Part shown: positions 7,420-15,123 of the stretch, piece after piece | Layout of the letters: each line of letters opens with the position of its first letter | Position numbering within the stretch: position 1 is the first letter of the stretch | Assembly: GCA_015485995.1 (NCBI GenBank) | Contig: WFSP01000085.1 | Coordinates: forward strand, 1-16,301 | Direction of reading: 5' to 3' | Source: Caldisericales bacterium | Lineage (GTDB): Bacteria; Caldisericota; Caldisericia; Caldisericales; Caldisericaceae | DNA length: 16,301 nucleotides | The notes under the pieces: model-generated | Database searches by the model: none | Seen by the model: the letters and a program-made list of their open reading frames with translations, nothing else | What the model was told of the DNA's origin: nothing | Translations under genes and position numbers: made by a program

Positions 7420-8278
7420 AAAAGCGGTAGTTCCTGTTGCAGGTTTTGGCACGAGGCTTCTACCTGCAACGAAAGCACAGCCAAAGGAAATGTTACCCAT
7501 CGTAGATATGCCAGGGGTCCAATACGTAGTAGAGGAAGCTGTAAACTCCGGGATTGAAAACCTTTTACTTGTAACGGGCAGAAATAAACGTGCGATAGAG
7601 GATTATTTTGATTATACGGTAGAGCTTGAGAGAGAGCTTAAAAATAAAGGCAAAACAGATCTTTTAAATGTTGTAAGAAACGTAAGTGAAATGGCCTCTA
7701 TCTATTATGTAAGGCAAAAAATAGCGAAGGGGCTCGGTGATGCAATTTACCATGCAAAGGGTTTTATTTCCGATGAGCCGTTCGGTGTCCTTCTTGCCGA
7801 TGATATTATTGACTCTAACGTACCTGTATTAGAGCAAATGATTGATGTTTTCAGCGACCACCCCGGAATAATTCTTGCAGTTATGGAAGTTCCAATTAAA
7901 GATACAAAGCTTTACGGCATAATAGAGGGAAAGAAAATAACCGAAAGATTGTACGAGGTTTATGATATGGTGGAAAAACCGGAGCCTATGGAAGCGCCTT
8001 CTAATATTGCAATTGTAGGTCGGTACATTTTAACCCCTTCTATCTTTAATTCACTTGAGAGTACTCCTCCCGGGAAAAACGGTGAGGTGCAAATTACGGA
8101 TGCAATAAAAAACCTACTTGTAAAAGAGAAAATATATGCTTATAAATTTGAAGGTGAGCGTTTCGACGTGGGGGATAAGTTAGGGTACCTAAAAGCAAAC
8201 ATTGCTTTTGCATTAAAAAGAAAAGGTCTTGGCGACGAGCTTAAAAAATATCTAAAAAGAATACTGAAAGGAGCATAA
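7406..8278 (+). CDS. galU: UTP--glucose-1-phosphate uridylyltransferase
   Basis: Makes UDP-glucose from UTP and glucose-1-phosphate, the entry point to glycolipid, capsule and other surface-glycan synthesis. The 290-residue protein begins with the nucleotidyltransferase signature VVPVAGFGTRLLPATKAQPKEML (split: GFGTRLLPATKA near 13-24, then QPKEMLPIVD). It has LLADDII near 129 for metal and nucleotide binding, VEKPEP near 192 and GKNGEVQITDA near 223. Length fits bacterial GalU. The start ATG 7406 has a GGGGGT ribosome binding site at 7396-7401. The TAA abuts the galE ATG with no gap, so the two are certainly co-transcribed and make UDP-glucose and then UDP-galactose. Confidence 0.95.
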   Translation: MKKIRKAVVPVAGFGTRLLPATKAQPKEMLPIVDMPGVQYVVEEAVNSGIENLLLVTGRNKRAIEDYFDYTVELERELKNKGKTDLLNVVRNVSEMASIYYVRQKIAKGLGDAIYHAKGFISDEPFGVLLADDIIDSNVPVLEQMIDVFSDHPGIILAVMEVPIKDTKLYGIIEGKKITERLYEVYDMVEKPEPMEAPSNIAIVGRYILTPSIFNSLESTPPGKNGEVQITDAIKNLLVKEKIYAYKFEGERFDVGDKLGYLKANIAFALKRKGLGDELKKYLKRILKGA

Positions 8279-9208
8279 ATGAAAGCATTGGTAACGGGAG
8301 GAGCCGGGTTTATCGGTTCAAACATTGTGGACAAATTAGTGGATAAAGAATTTGAGGTATTTGTTGTTGACAATCTTTCTACAGGCAAGGAAGTTAATTT
8401 GAATAGAAATGCTAAATTTTTCAACGTAGATGTTACAAATAGAAAAAATTTGGAAGATGTCTTTAAGCAGGTAAAACCTGATTTGGTGTTCCATCTTGCG
8501 GCACAAATTGATGTGAGGAAATCTGTTGCGAACCCCTCTCTCGATGCGTTTGTAAATGTAATAGGCGCAATAAACGTTTTCGAACTTTCCGTGCAATCTA
8601 ATGTTCGAAGAATCATTTTTTCTTCAACAGGTGGTGCACTTTATGGAGAGCCGGAAAGGCTTCCTGCAGGGGAAGGTACGGAAGTAGCACCGCTTGCACC
8701 GTATGGAGTCTCCAAATACTGCAGTGAACAATATCTGAACTATTTTAAGAAATTGTACGGGATTGAACGAGTTATTTTAAGGTATGCAAATGTTTATGGG
8801 CCAAGGCAGGACCCTTTAGGTGAGGCAGGCGTAGTAGCGATATTTACAGGGAAAACCTTAAAAGGAGAACAACCTATAATTTTTGGGGATGGCACCCAGA
8901 CTCGTGATTATATATATGTAAAAGATGTAGTGGAAGCAAACCTTCACGCGATAGATGGGAAAGAGGGGATTTATAATGTTGGGACAGGAATTGAAACTTC
9001 TGTAAATGATCTTATAAAAATGTTTTCCTCAATCCTTCATAAGGAGATAAAACCGATTTATGCTCCCCCACGTATTGGTGAGGTGCAGCGTATATCTCTT
9101 GATGCAGGCAAAGCAAAAGAAGAATTGGGTTTTATACCTCGATATACATTGAAGCAAGGTTTAGAGGAAACAATCCGGTGGTTTAAAGATAAGTCGTTAA
9201 ACGATTAG
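8279..9208 (+). CDS. galE: UDP-glucose 4-epimerase (extended SDR family)
   Basis: Extended short-chain dehydrogenase/reductase, most likely interconverting UDP-glucose and UDP-galactose. The 309-residue protein has the NAD-binding GGAGFIGSN (7-15), the acidic end of the second strand (VVDNLSTG), HLAAQIDVRKS and a SSTGG serine segment. The catalytic YGVSK matches the YxxxK motif, and RYANVYGPRQDP and GDGTQTRDYIYVKDV are typical of the GalE-like subgroup. The ATG directly follows the galU stop, with AAAGGAG upstream. The pairing with galU supports the UDP-hexose role. The somewhat short length is shared by archaeal/thermophile-type GalE and by related UDP-sugar epimerases, so substrate specificity, including a UDP-GlcNAc or uronate substrate, is not proven. 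Confidence 0.85.
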   Translation: MKALVTGGAGFIGSNIVDKLVDKEFEVFVVDNLSTGKEVNLNRNAKFFNVDVTNRKNLEDVFKQVKPDLVFHLAAQIDVRKSVANPSLDAFVNVIGAINVFELSVQSNVRRIIFSSTGGALYGEPERLPAGEGTEVAPLAPYGVSKYCSEQYLNYFKKLYGIERVILRYANVYGPRQDPLGEAGVVAIFTGKTLKGEQPIIFGDGTQTRDYIYVKDVVEANLHAIDGKEGIYNVGTGIETSVNDLIKMFSSILHKEIKPIYAPPRIGEVQRISLDAGKAKEELGFIPRYTLKQGLEETIRWFKDKSLND

Positions 9209-9216
9209 CCTTTTGT

Positions 9217-9246
9217 TTGACGCGATTTTTCTTAAAGTTGTTTTAA
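9217..9246 (+). promoter_or_regulatory. Possible promoter of the secreted propeller protein
   Basis: TTGACG at 9217-9222 is a 5/6 match to the -35 consensus. It is followed after 18 bases by a poor -10-like TTTTAA (9241-9246). The strong GGGAGGTG ribosome binding site comes just after. No terminator separates this gene from galE, so read-through is also possible. Confidence 0.3.
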
Positions 9247-9269
9247 ATAAAAGGGAGGTGTAGATAAAG

Positions 9270-11279
9270 ATGAAGAAAACTATGATTTTCTTAATCACAC
9301 TCGTTTTTATATTTACATTATTTAACTTTCAGGTGATACGCGGAGAGACATCATTATCTTCTATGTTTAGAGGAAATCCAGCAAGAACCGGGAGAGAGTC
9401 TTTGGAAGGTCCGAAAAGTAATGGGCTCAAGTGGGAGCATAGATTAGACAGTCATATTTTTGCATCCCCTGTTTTTAATGACAAAGGTGTTGTGTTTTCC
9501 GCTTCAACTGATGGTATACTTTCTGGGTTTGAACCCCAAAAAGGTGGGACAGTTTTTTCAGTTTCCCTTGGCAAAAATATTTTCTCAACCCCCGTAATTT
9601 ATAATGGTTATATTTATATCGCAGGAGGCAATCCCTCGTATTTATACAAATTTAATTTATCAAGTGCGACTAAAAAGTGGAAAATTCCTATAAATGCAGA
9701 GGTTCATTGTTCTCCCCTTATAGCAAACAATACTTTGTATGTGGGGACGGATAGTGGCTTCTTTTATGCAAAGGATCTTTCAAATGATGTTGCTAAAATG
9801 GAGTGGAAATATAATATTGGGGTACCTATTTATTCTTCTCCAGCGTACTCTGCAGGGAAAATTATTTTTGGTGCAGATAATAGTTATCTTTATTGTCTTT
9901 CTGACTCGGGAAAACTTTTATGGAAAACAAGCCTTGGGGACAAAGTTCGGGCGACCCCCCTTATTTCCGGTAATTATATTTATGTTGGCTCTACAAATGG
10001 AGATTTTTATAAACTTACACTCGGGGGAGATATCGTAAGTAAATTTAAAACAAATGGGGCAATATATTCTTCAGCAGGGCTTCTTTCCGATGGCTCCCTT
10101 GCTTTCGGATCCTATGACGGTTTTCTATATATTCTTTCAGATAGTCTGGAGTTGTTTAATAAGTTTAATGCAGGAAGTAAAATTTATTCCTCTCCTTGTG
10201 TTGCATCCGACGATACAATTTATTTTGGCACACTTGACGGAGTTTTATATGCTGTAGATAGTAAGTGTAATGAATTATTCGAGTTTGATGCAAGGGCTTC
10301 GATTTATTCATCTCCGGTAATAGGCACAGATGGGACCCTGTATTTTGGTGACGATAATGGATGGACATATGCTATCGGTTCACAAACAGGAATAATCACT
10401 GTTTATACAAATTTAGATGAAGCTGAATATTTAATTGAAGGGCCAAAACATTATTATGGTAAAGGTAAAACCTATGTTGTAAGAAACGCCCCAGAGGGTA
10501 CGTATACCATTACATATAAAGATGTCCCAGGATACAAAACCCCTTCCAGCGAGACTTTAATTCTTAAAGGAAACAGCTCAATACATTTTGAAGCAACATA
10601 TCAAAAAGCTATCCCAATTCTATCTGCTATTGTTGTAACAACAAATTTAGATGAAGCAACTTTTACTATTACCGGGCCAAAGACCTTTAGCGGATCTGGT
10701 AAGGAGTATACTGTAAAAAATGTCCCTGCAGGAACATATACTGTTGCTTTTGGCAATGTGAAAGGATATACTACCCCCAACAGTGTAGAAAAAGAGGTAA
10801 AAGAAGGCGAAATCGTGACGTTTACTGGCCAATATACAAAATTACCAGAGCCCAAAACAATAGAAATTGTTCTCCAGATAGGCAATCCGTATATGATTGT
10901 AAATGGAGTGACAAAAGAGGTAGATCCAGGTAGAGGTACTGCTCCGGCCATTATTCCCAAGTGGAACAGAACGGTGGTACCGGTACGTGCAATTATAGAA
11001 TCTCTCGGTGGCAAGATTTTATGGGATGGAAAGGAAAGGAAAGTTACAATTCTCTTTAACGATAATGCAATAAATCTTTGGATTAGTAAAAATAGTGCTG
11101 AAGTAAACGGTAAATATCACTTGATTGACTCAGGTAACCCCAATGTTACTCCAATTATCATAAATAACAGGACTATGGTTCCGGTAAGGTTTGTTGTAGA
11201 GAGTATTGGTTGTACTGTCAAGTGGGATCCTGATACAAAGAAAATTACTATTATTTATGTAGAACCATTAGGGCTGTAA
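9270..11279 (+). CDS. Secreted PQQ-type beta-propeller protein with C-terminal copper-amine-oxidase-N-like domains
   Basis: A 669-residue exported protein. Residues 1-26 form a signal peptide with a Lys-rich start, a long hydrophobic core and a likely cut near GETS. Eight repeats of about 40 residues begin at about 63, 104, 145, 187, 226, 265, 305 and 345. Each starts with a I-Y/F-S-S-P-like motif and has L-Y-F/V-G-x-x-D/N-G about 12 residues on, typical of PQQ-like (BamB-type) propeller blades. Two homologous beta domains of about 75 residues follow (about 374-446 and 452-524), both beginning TNLDEA and ending in a GTYT...GY segment, resembling PEGA or carbohydrate-binding-like folds. Two related units (about 560-603 and 625-665) contain VPVRAIIESLGG and VPVRFVVESIGC, the hallmark of the copper amine oxidase N domain. 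That domain is common in surface proteins of Gram-positive anaerobes and is probably a structural or wall-associated module. No catalytic motif is seen; a scaffold or adhesion role is inference. Confidence 0.88.
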   Translation: MKKTMIFLITLVFIFTLFNFQVIRGETSLSSMFRGNPARTGRESLEGPKSNGLKWEHRLDSHIFASPVFNDKGVVFSASTDGILSGFEPQKGGTVFSVSLGKNIFSTPVIYNGYIYIAGGNPSYLYKFNLSSATKKWKIPINAEVHCSPLIANNTLYVGTDSGFFYAKDLSNDVAKMEWKYNIGVPIYSSPAYSAGKIIFGADNSYLYCLSDSGKLLWKTSLGDKVRATPLISGNYIYVGSTNGDFYKLTLGGDIVSKFKTNGAIYSSAGLLSDGSLAFGSYDGFLYILSDSLELFNKFNAGSKIYSSPCVASDDTIYFGTLDGVLYAVDSKCNELFEFDARASIYSSPVIGTDGTLYFGDDNGWTYAIGSQTGIITVYTNLDEAEYLIEGPKHYYGKGKTYVVRNAPEGTYTITYKDVPGYKTPSSETLILKGNSSIHFEATYQKAIPILSAIVVTTNLDEATFTITGPKTFSGSGKEYTVKNVPAGTYTVAFGNVKGYTTPNSVEKEVKEGEIVTFTGQYTKLPEPKTIEIVLQIGNPYMIVNGVTKEVDPGRGTAPAIIPKWNRTVVPVRAIIESLGGKILWDGKERKVTILFNDNAINLWISKNSAEVNGKYHLIDSGNPNVTPIIINNRTMVPVRFVVESIGCTVKWDPDTKKITIIYVEPLGL

Positions 11280-11543
11280 CTTTATGAGTTAACAATAAGT
11301 GGATACCCCCCTGGAATTAGGAGCAACTTTTTGAAAAAGTATTACAAGGTTATTCACTCTGCAACCCTTAGGGACTATGCTTTTGAATACTGGTCAAATT
11401 AAGCCAGACTGAAGAATTCTATAAAGGTAGATAATATTTACATGTGGTTCCTCAGCAAAAAATATGCACCGCCACTGTAATTCCATATTATAAACTTTAC
11501 AGGCCCTAAAAGAAAGGAACTAATTTATAAATATAGAGAAATA
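11280..11543. other. Gene-free stretch with possible decayed coding sequence
   Basis: No convincing gene. On the minus strand one frame is open from about 11517 to 11397, stops at TGA 11394-11396 and is open again to TAA 11289-11291. The second part reads KSIVPKGCRVNNLVILFQKV, which looks protein-like but matches nothing that I know. A small AT-rich inverted repeat lies at 11326-11340. A run of six C sits at 11306-11311. Possibly a degraded gene or mobile-element remnant. Confidence 0.3.
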
Positions 11544-11566
11544 CCCCACTAAGAGTTATTGTGGGG
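11544..11566. terminator. Hairpin between convergent genes, probable bidirectional terminator
   Basis: CCCCAC (11544-11549), an 11-base loop and GTGGGG (11561-11566) form a perfect GC-rich 6-bp stem. It lies 14 bases past the stop of the minus-strand lipoprotein gene and downstream of the plus-strand propeller gene. On the plus strand it is followed by CCTTATTTATTT and on the minus strand by TATTTCT, so the T-tracts are weak on both sides. Its position between converging genes supports termination. Confidence 0.5.
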
Positions 11567-11580
11567 CCTTATTTATTTGG

Positions 11581-12075
11581 TTAGCCCTTTAGCAAGAATT
11601 GCGAGCTTGAGGTTATATGTCCCTTTCCAAACGCATCTTTTACCTTTACTATGGTGGTATATTTGCCGTCTTTTGTATCCGAGGGCATTGTAAAAGTTAT
11701 AGGAAAGTATAGATACGCTGCACTGTGATTGCCTCTTATTTCCTTATCAATTACTGTTGTTTCCGGAATTACAGTGTTACTGTCCGCATCTTTTATTTCA
11801 ATACTTATAACCGGATGGTAAACAATTTCATTCCCATCTTTCTTGTACTTTAATCCTGATACCTCAAAGTAAAGATAGAATGTTTCCCCCGGAGTAAAGG
11901 TCTTATCGGTTTTCTCCACGTAATCCCTGTCGCCGTTTACAGTGGAACAATACACGAGATGATTCATCTCAAGGCCGCCAATTTGGATTTTCTTGTTCGT
12001 TGTAACTCCGTTGCACCCACTAAACAAGGCGGCGCTTACAGCTATTGCAATGATCAAAATCAAAAGTTTTTCCAT
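11581..12075 (-). CDS. Predicted lipoprotein of unknown function
   Basis: A 164-residue protein with a lipoprotein signal peptide: a hydrophobic stretch at 4-17, then the lipobox LFSGC with the lipidated cysteine at C21, so it is anchored at the outer face of the membrane. The mature part alternates short hydrophobic and polar strands (for example ETFYLYFEVSGL, HPVISIEIKDAD, YLYFPITFTMPSDT) and ends with a GKYTTIVKVKDAFG-type strand pair. This suggests an immunoglobulin-like beta sandwich. I do not recognise a family and see no catalytic motif. ATG 12075 is preceded by AAGGGGGA. It is a single-gene unit with its own consensus promoter and a hairpin after the stop. Confidence 0.8.
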   Translation of the reverse strand: MEKLLILIIAIAVSAALFSGCNGVTTNKKIQIGGLEMNHLVYCSTVNGDRDYVEKTDKTFTPGETFYLYFEVSGLKYKKDGNEIVYHPVISIEIKDADSNTVIPETTVIDKEIRGNHSAAYLYFPITFTMPSDTKDGKYTTIVKVKDAFGKGHITSSSQFLLKG

Positions 12076-12107
12076 CTGTATCCCCCTTTTTCATAAATAC
12101 TTGTTTT

Positions 12108-12136
12108 ATTATAAATTTATTTTGAAAACTTGTCAA
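12108..12136 (-). promoter_or_regulatory. Consensus sigma70-type promoter of the lipoprotein gene
   Basis: Read on the minus strand: TTGACA (12136-12131), a 17-base spacer, then TATAAT (12113-12108). Both boxes are 6/6 consensus at optimal spacing. The expected start near 12101 gives a leader of about 26 bases containing the AAGGGGGA ribosome binding site. The gene is therefore likely to be strongly expressed. Confidence 0.85.
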
Positions 12137-12301
12137 ATATTTCTTTTAACTTCTAAATCAAATATATCCCTTATTTTAAGGTACTGCTGTAAGAAATTAT
12201 GTTTTTCGAGGTTTTTAGGCAAGCTCTATATACTTTCTAACGAATACGATATGGTATGTAGAAGGAATTTTTAAGCTAAAAATCCATACTTATTTGTTTT
12301 T

Positions 12302-12389
12302 TGGTGCGGAAGGGGGGATTTGAACCCCCAAGAGCTTATCGCCCACTGAGACCTGAACCCAGCGCGTCTGCCAATTCCGCCACTTCCGC
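12302..12389 (-). tRNA. tRNA-Leu (anticodon CAG)
   Basis: An 88-base class II tRNA including an encoded CCA at 12304-12302. The acceptor stem GCGGAAG pairs with CTTCCGC. The D arm has GGCGGAATTGGCAGACGCG. The anticodon stem-loop is CTGGG-TTCAGGT-CTCAG with anticodon CAG, followed by a long variable arm and a T arm GGGGG-TTCAAAT-CCCCC. It reads CUG codons. The 5' end at 12389 directly touches the RNase J stop codon (12390-12392), so it is almost certainly transcribed from the rnj message and released by RNase P. I see no separate promoter. Confidence 0.95.
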
Positions 12390-14066
12390 TTATTTCTTCT
12401 TTTCTCTAATTATAAGTGAAAAAACTGCAGGAGATTTTTTTGAATTTCTCCTGAAGACTTTTTTTACTGTTTTTTCAATTTCCGCTTCTACCTCTTTTTG
12501 CTCTTTTATTTTAGCAAATTTTTCAACTGTTTCAACTACTTTCCCCTTTGCAAGTTTAATAATTTCTCCTTCGCTCCCGGGAGTAAGCATTATTCCGCGC
12601 GTTTCTACGTGTACAGGTTTTCTCACCTTTCCATTTTTATTTAGAACAACTATCGCGAATAGTATTCCTCTGCTTGCCATTTCTTTTCGTTCTGTGAATA
12701 CAGGTATGTCTTCTTTTTTACCTTTTAGAGAAATTTGCGAACTTCCTTCAATTATAATGCTTCCTGACTTCACCTTAGGCAATCTTCTCATTCTTCCGTT
12801 TGAAATTTGTACTCCGAGCCCGTTTTCAAGTATAAAGATGTTTTTACTGCTCATTCCCTCACCCATTGCAATCTTTTTTCCGAATACAAGATGCCTGTAT
12901 TCTCCGTGTACAGGAATGTAGTACTTCGGCTTTGTAATGCGCAGCATAAAGCGAATATCTTCTTGCGAGCAATGCCCTGACACATGGATGCCGTCTTCTT
13001 TTCTGTAATATACATCTGCTCCCAGTTTGAATAGTTTATTTATCGTGTCCGAAACCATTCTTTCATTCCCAGGTATCGGGTCTGCGGATACAATTACGGT
13101 GTCTCCTTTTGTGATACTGATTCCATTGTGCATTCCATTTGCGATACGGACAAGCCCTGACATTGGCTCTCCTTGAGTACCTGTAGTAATAAGCGTGATT
13201 TTTCTCTTTGGCAGGGTGGAAATGTTGGATAGCTCTACTTCCATATTTTCAGGAACTTTTATATATCCAAGCTTTTTAGCAGTTTTTACGCTTTCAACAA
13301 GGCTGCGCCCGTTGAAAACCACTTTTCTGTTAAATTTTTCTGCAACGTTTACAAATTGCTGTACCCTGTGTATGTTTGTAGAAAATGTTGCGGCGATAAT
13401 TCTGCCTTTTGATTTGCTAAAAATAGGTATAAGATTTTTACCTATTAAGGATTCTGAACCTGTAAACCCGCTTTCGTCTGCATTTGTGCTGTCTGAAAGA
13501 AGTGAGATAATTCCTTTTTTGCCAAGTTCCTTGAGGCGTGTGACATCCATTTTTTTGCCGTCAACGGGTGTGTTGTCAATCTTGTAATCTCCTGTGTGAA
13601 ATATAATCCCTTCGGGGGTATGTATTGCAATTCCAAAGCTGCCCGGTATGCTGTGAGTCATCCTTATAAATTCTATATCGAAAGCCCCCGTTTTTACTTT
13701 ACTTCGGTTGTCTATCTCAATAAAATTCATACCCTTTTTAATTTTTTCAGGGAGCATTCCCTTAACAAGGCCCAGCGTAATAGGTGACCCTGCAATAAGG
13801 GGCGGTTTTACGTCTTCAAGCACGTAGCGCAATGCTCCGATATGGTCAAGGTGCCCATGTGTGAGCACAATTCCTTTCAAATGCTTTCTTTTCTTTTTCA
13901 GATATGAGTAATCGGGAATGATAAAATCTACCCCTGGCATATCCGCCGAGGGGAATTTGAACCCCGCGTCTATCAACAACAAGTCTTTGTTCACTTCAAT
14001 TAATGTGGAATTTTTACCTATTTCCCCTATTCCACCAAGAGGAATAATTTTTACTTCATTTACCAC
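12390..14066 (-). CDS. rnj: Ribonuclease J
   Basis: Metallo-beta-lactamase/beta-CASP RNase with endonuclease and 5'-3' exonuclease activity, central to mRNA decay and rRNA maturation in bacteria that have it. The 558-residue protein starts VKIIPLGGIGEIGKNS. It carries the zinc motif H70-G-H72-L-D-H75 and later MTHSIPGSFG, HTGDYKID and SGHCSQED of the beta-CASP part. IPVHGEYRHL follows, then a C-terminal region ending in Lys-rich sequence. Length matches RNase J1/J2. The start is GTG 14066 with GGAGAG eight bases upstream. The start region is shared with the divergent tRNA-Gln promoter, and its stop abuts tRNA-Leu. A single copy in view does not tell J1 from J2. Confidence 0.95.
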   Translation of the reverse strand: MVNEVKIIPLGGIGEIGKNSTLIEVNKDLLLIDAGFKFPSADMPGVDFIIPDYSYLKKKRKHLKGIVLTHGHLDHIGALRYVLEDVKPPLIAGSPITLGLVKGMLPEKIKKGMNFIEIDNRSKVKTGAFDIEFIRMTHSIPGSFGIAIHTPEGIIFHTGDYKIDNTPVDGKKMDVTRLKELGKKGIISLLSDSTNADESGFTGSESLIGKNLIPIFSKSKGRIIAATFSTNIHRVQQFVNVAEKFNRKVVFNGRSLVESVKTAKKLGYIKVPENMEVELSNISTLPKRKITLITTGTQGEPMSGLVRIANGMHNGISITKGDTVIVSADPIPGNERMVSDTINKLFKLGADVYYRKEDGIHVSGHCSQEDIRFMLRITKPKYYIPVHGEYRHLVFGKKIAMGEGMSSKNIFILENGLGVQISNGRMRRLPKVKSGSIIIEGSSQISLKGKKEDIPVFTERKEMASRGILFAIVVLNKNGKVRKPVHVETRGIMLTPGSEGEIIKLAKGKVVETVEKFAKIKEQKEVEAEIEKTVKKVFRRNSKKSPAVFSLIIREKKK

Positions 14067-14094
14067 TTGACATCTCTCCTTTTATCTATAAAAT
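14067..14094 (+). promoter_or_regulatory. Promoter of tRNA-Gln
   Basis: TTGACA (14067-14072), a 16-base spacer and TAAAAT (14089-14094); a TATAAA at 14087-14092 with a shorter 14-base spacer overlaps it. It points toward the tRNA, which begins at 14108. The -35 box lies against the rnj start codon on the other strand, and the spacer contains the rnj ribosome binding site. Confidence 0.6.
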
Positions 14095-14107
14095 GATGAG
14101 TGGCAAT

Positions 14108-14181
14108 TGGGGCGTAGCCAAGCGGTAAGGCAACGGACTTTGGATCCGTTACCGAAGGTTCGAATCCTTCCGCCCCAGCCA
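14108..14181 (+). tRNA. tRNA-Gln (anticodon TTG)
   Basis: A 74-base tRNA with encoded CCA. It begins TGGGGCG, pairing with CGCCCCA apart from details at the first pair, as is usual for bacterial tRNA-Gln. The D arm is AGCCAAGCGGTAAGGCA, the anticodon stem-loop ACGGA-CTTTGGA-TCCGT (anticodon TTG, reads CAA and CAG) and the T arm GAAGG-TTCGAAT-CCTTC. It is the only plus-strand gene among minus-strand ones. Its 3' end is 2 bases from the converging yraN stop (14184-14186). Confidence 0.97.
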
Positions 14182-14183
14182 AC

Positions 14184-14528
14184 TCAAAAAACGTTCTTAA
14201 TATATTCAATTTCTTTTTCTCCATTCTCTTTAATTAAAACAGAAATTACATCAATTTCAAAATCCGCATCTTTTCCTTTTAGGTAAAATTCTATAGAGTG
14301 TGTAATATGATTTAATTTTGCTCTATTCACTGCCTAAAAAGGTTTCCCAAATTTTGTGCTCCTGCGAGTTTTTACTTCTACAAAATGTAGTTTCCTATTC
14401 TTCTCCGTGATAACATCAATCTCCCCGAAGGGTGTTCTAAAGTTTCGCTCTAAAATTTTCATTCCTTTTTTCTTCAGAAAATCTGCCGCTATTTCTTCTC
14501 CTTGCTTACCAAGGGAGAGATTGCTCAT
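14184..14528 (-). pseudogene. yraN: YraN/UPF0102 family nuclease-like protein, interrupted by an in-frame TAG
   Basis: A small protein of the UPF0102 family, related to restriction-endonuclease-like (Holliday-junction-resolvase-type) folds; its cellular role is poorly known. From ATG 14528 the frame gives GKQGEEIAADFLKKKG, then RNFRTPFGEIDVI and FVEVKTRR, the family's E...GEID...EVK active-site pattern. At 14334-14336 a TAG stops it after 64 residues (...FGKPF). The same frame then continues AVNRAKLNHITHSIEFYLKG through DFEIDVISVLI to a TGA at 14184. Read through, it gives 114 amino acids plus the TAG position, the usual length, so only one codon is wrong (GAG or CAG would fit). Other genes here end in TAG, so reassignment is unlikely. 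The start overlaps the rnhB end by 23 bases. Confidence 0.85.
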
Positions 14529-15123
14529 TTACGCCTCTAAAGCTTTTCCTGTGTATGGCAGATGCTCCGTATTTTTTAATTAAAAGTTTGTGCTCCTTTG
14601 TAGGGTACCCCTTGTGCTTGCAAAAATTATACTGCGGATAGCGTTTGGCAAAACTGCACATCATTCTGTCTCTTACTACTTTTGCAACAATAGAAGCCGC
14701 ACTTATCTGATAGATCTTGCTATCACCCTTTACTACGGTTTTTTGCCGAAGGTTAAAATCTTTAATTTTTTTGTTTCCGTCTACAAGCACTATAACATTT
14801 TTACTTAATTTCATTCTGTTATTTTTTAAATTTATTCTTAACGAGTCTACAGCACGTTTCATCGAGAGGAGGGATGCATTTAAGATGTTTATCCTGTCAA
14901 TTTCTTCAGGTGCTGCAATTCCTACTCCAAATGCAACACACCGTTCCCTTATTATATTAAATAAAGCCTCACGCTTTTTTCCTGAGAGGCTTTTCGAGTC
15001 TTTTACGCCTTCAATTCTCTCTGTTATAATTACTGCTCCCGATACAACGGGGCCTGCCAAAGGGCCTCTGCCTGCTTCATCTACTCCTATGATAATATTA
15101 CGGTTTCTCTCCGCTGTATGCAT
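14506..15123 (-). CDS. rnhB: Ribonuclease HII
   Basis: Cleaves RNA in RNA/DNA hybrids and removes ribonucleotides misincorporated in DNA. From ATG 15123 it has 205 residues. The signature GVDEAGRGPLAGPVV (13-27) carries the catalytic D15 and E16. VLVDGNK in the middle supplies the third acid, and IVAKVVRDRMM the fourth Asp. The conserved C-terminal YPQYNFCKHKGYPTKEH segment follows. A TTG at 15126 is an alternative start, but ATG is preferred. It overlaps lepB by 26 bases and yraN by 23, indicating tight coupling. The lepB-rnhB-yraN order after rplS is widespread in bacteria. Confidence 0.95.
   Translation of the reverse strand: MHTAERNRNIIIGVDEAGRGPLAGPVVSGAVIITERIEGVKDSKSLSGKKREALFNIIRERCVAFGVGIAAPEEIDRINILNASLLSMKRAVDSLRINLKNNRMKLSKNVIVLVDGNKKIKDFNLRQKTVVKGDSKIYQISAASIVAKVVRDRMMCSFAKRYPQYNFCKHKGYPTKEHKLLIKKYGASAIHRKSFRGVNEQSLPW

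Noticed and set aside
12264..12285. AT-rich hairpin downstream of tRNA-Leu as a terminator
   Set aside because: The stem is almost all A/T with a bulge, and no T-run follows on the minus strand.
12301..12921. Plus-strand frame of 206 codons
   Set aside because: It lies antisense to tRNA-Leu and the end of RNase J; a shadow frame with no ribosome binding site.
14334..14336. Genetic-code reassignment of TAG
   Set aside because: TAG is used as an ordinary terminal stop by galE, the HAD-like gene and rplS in this window, so a local nonsense change or error is more likely.
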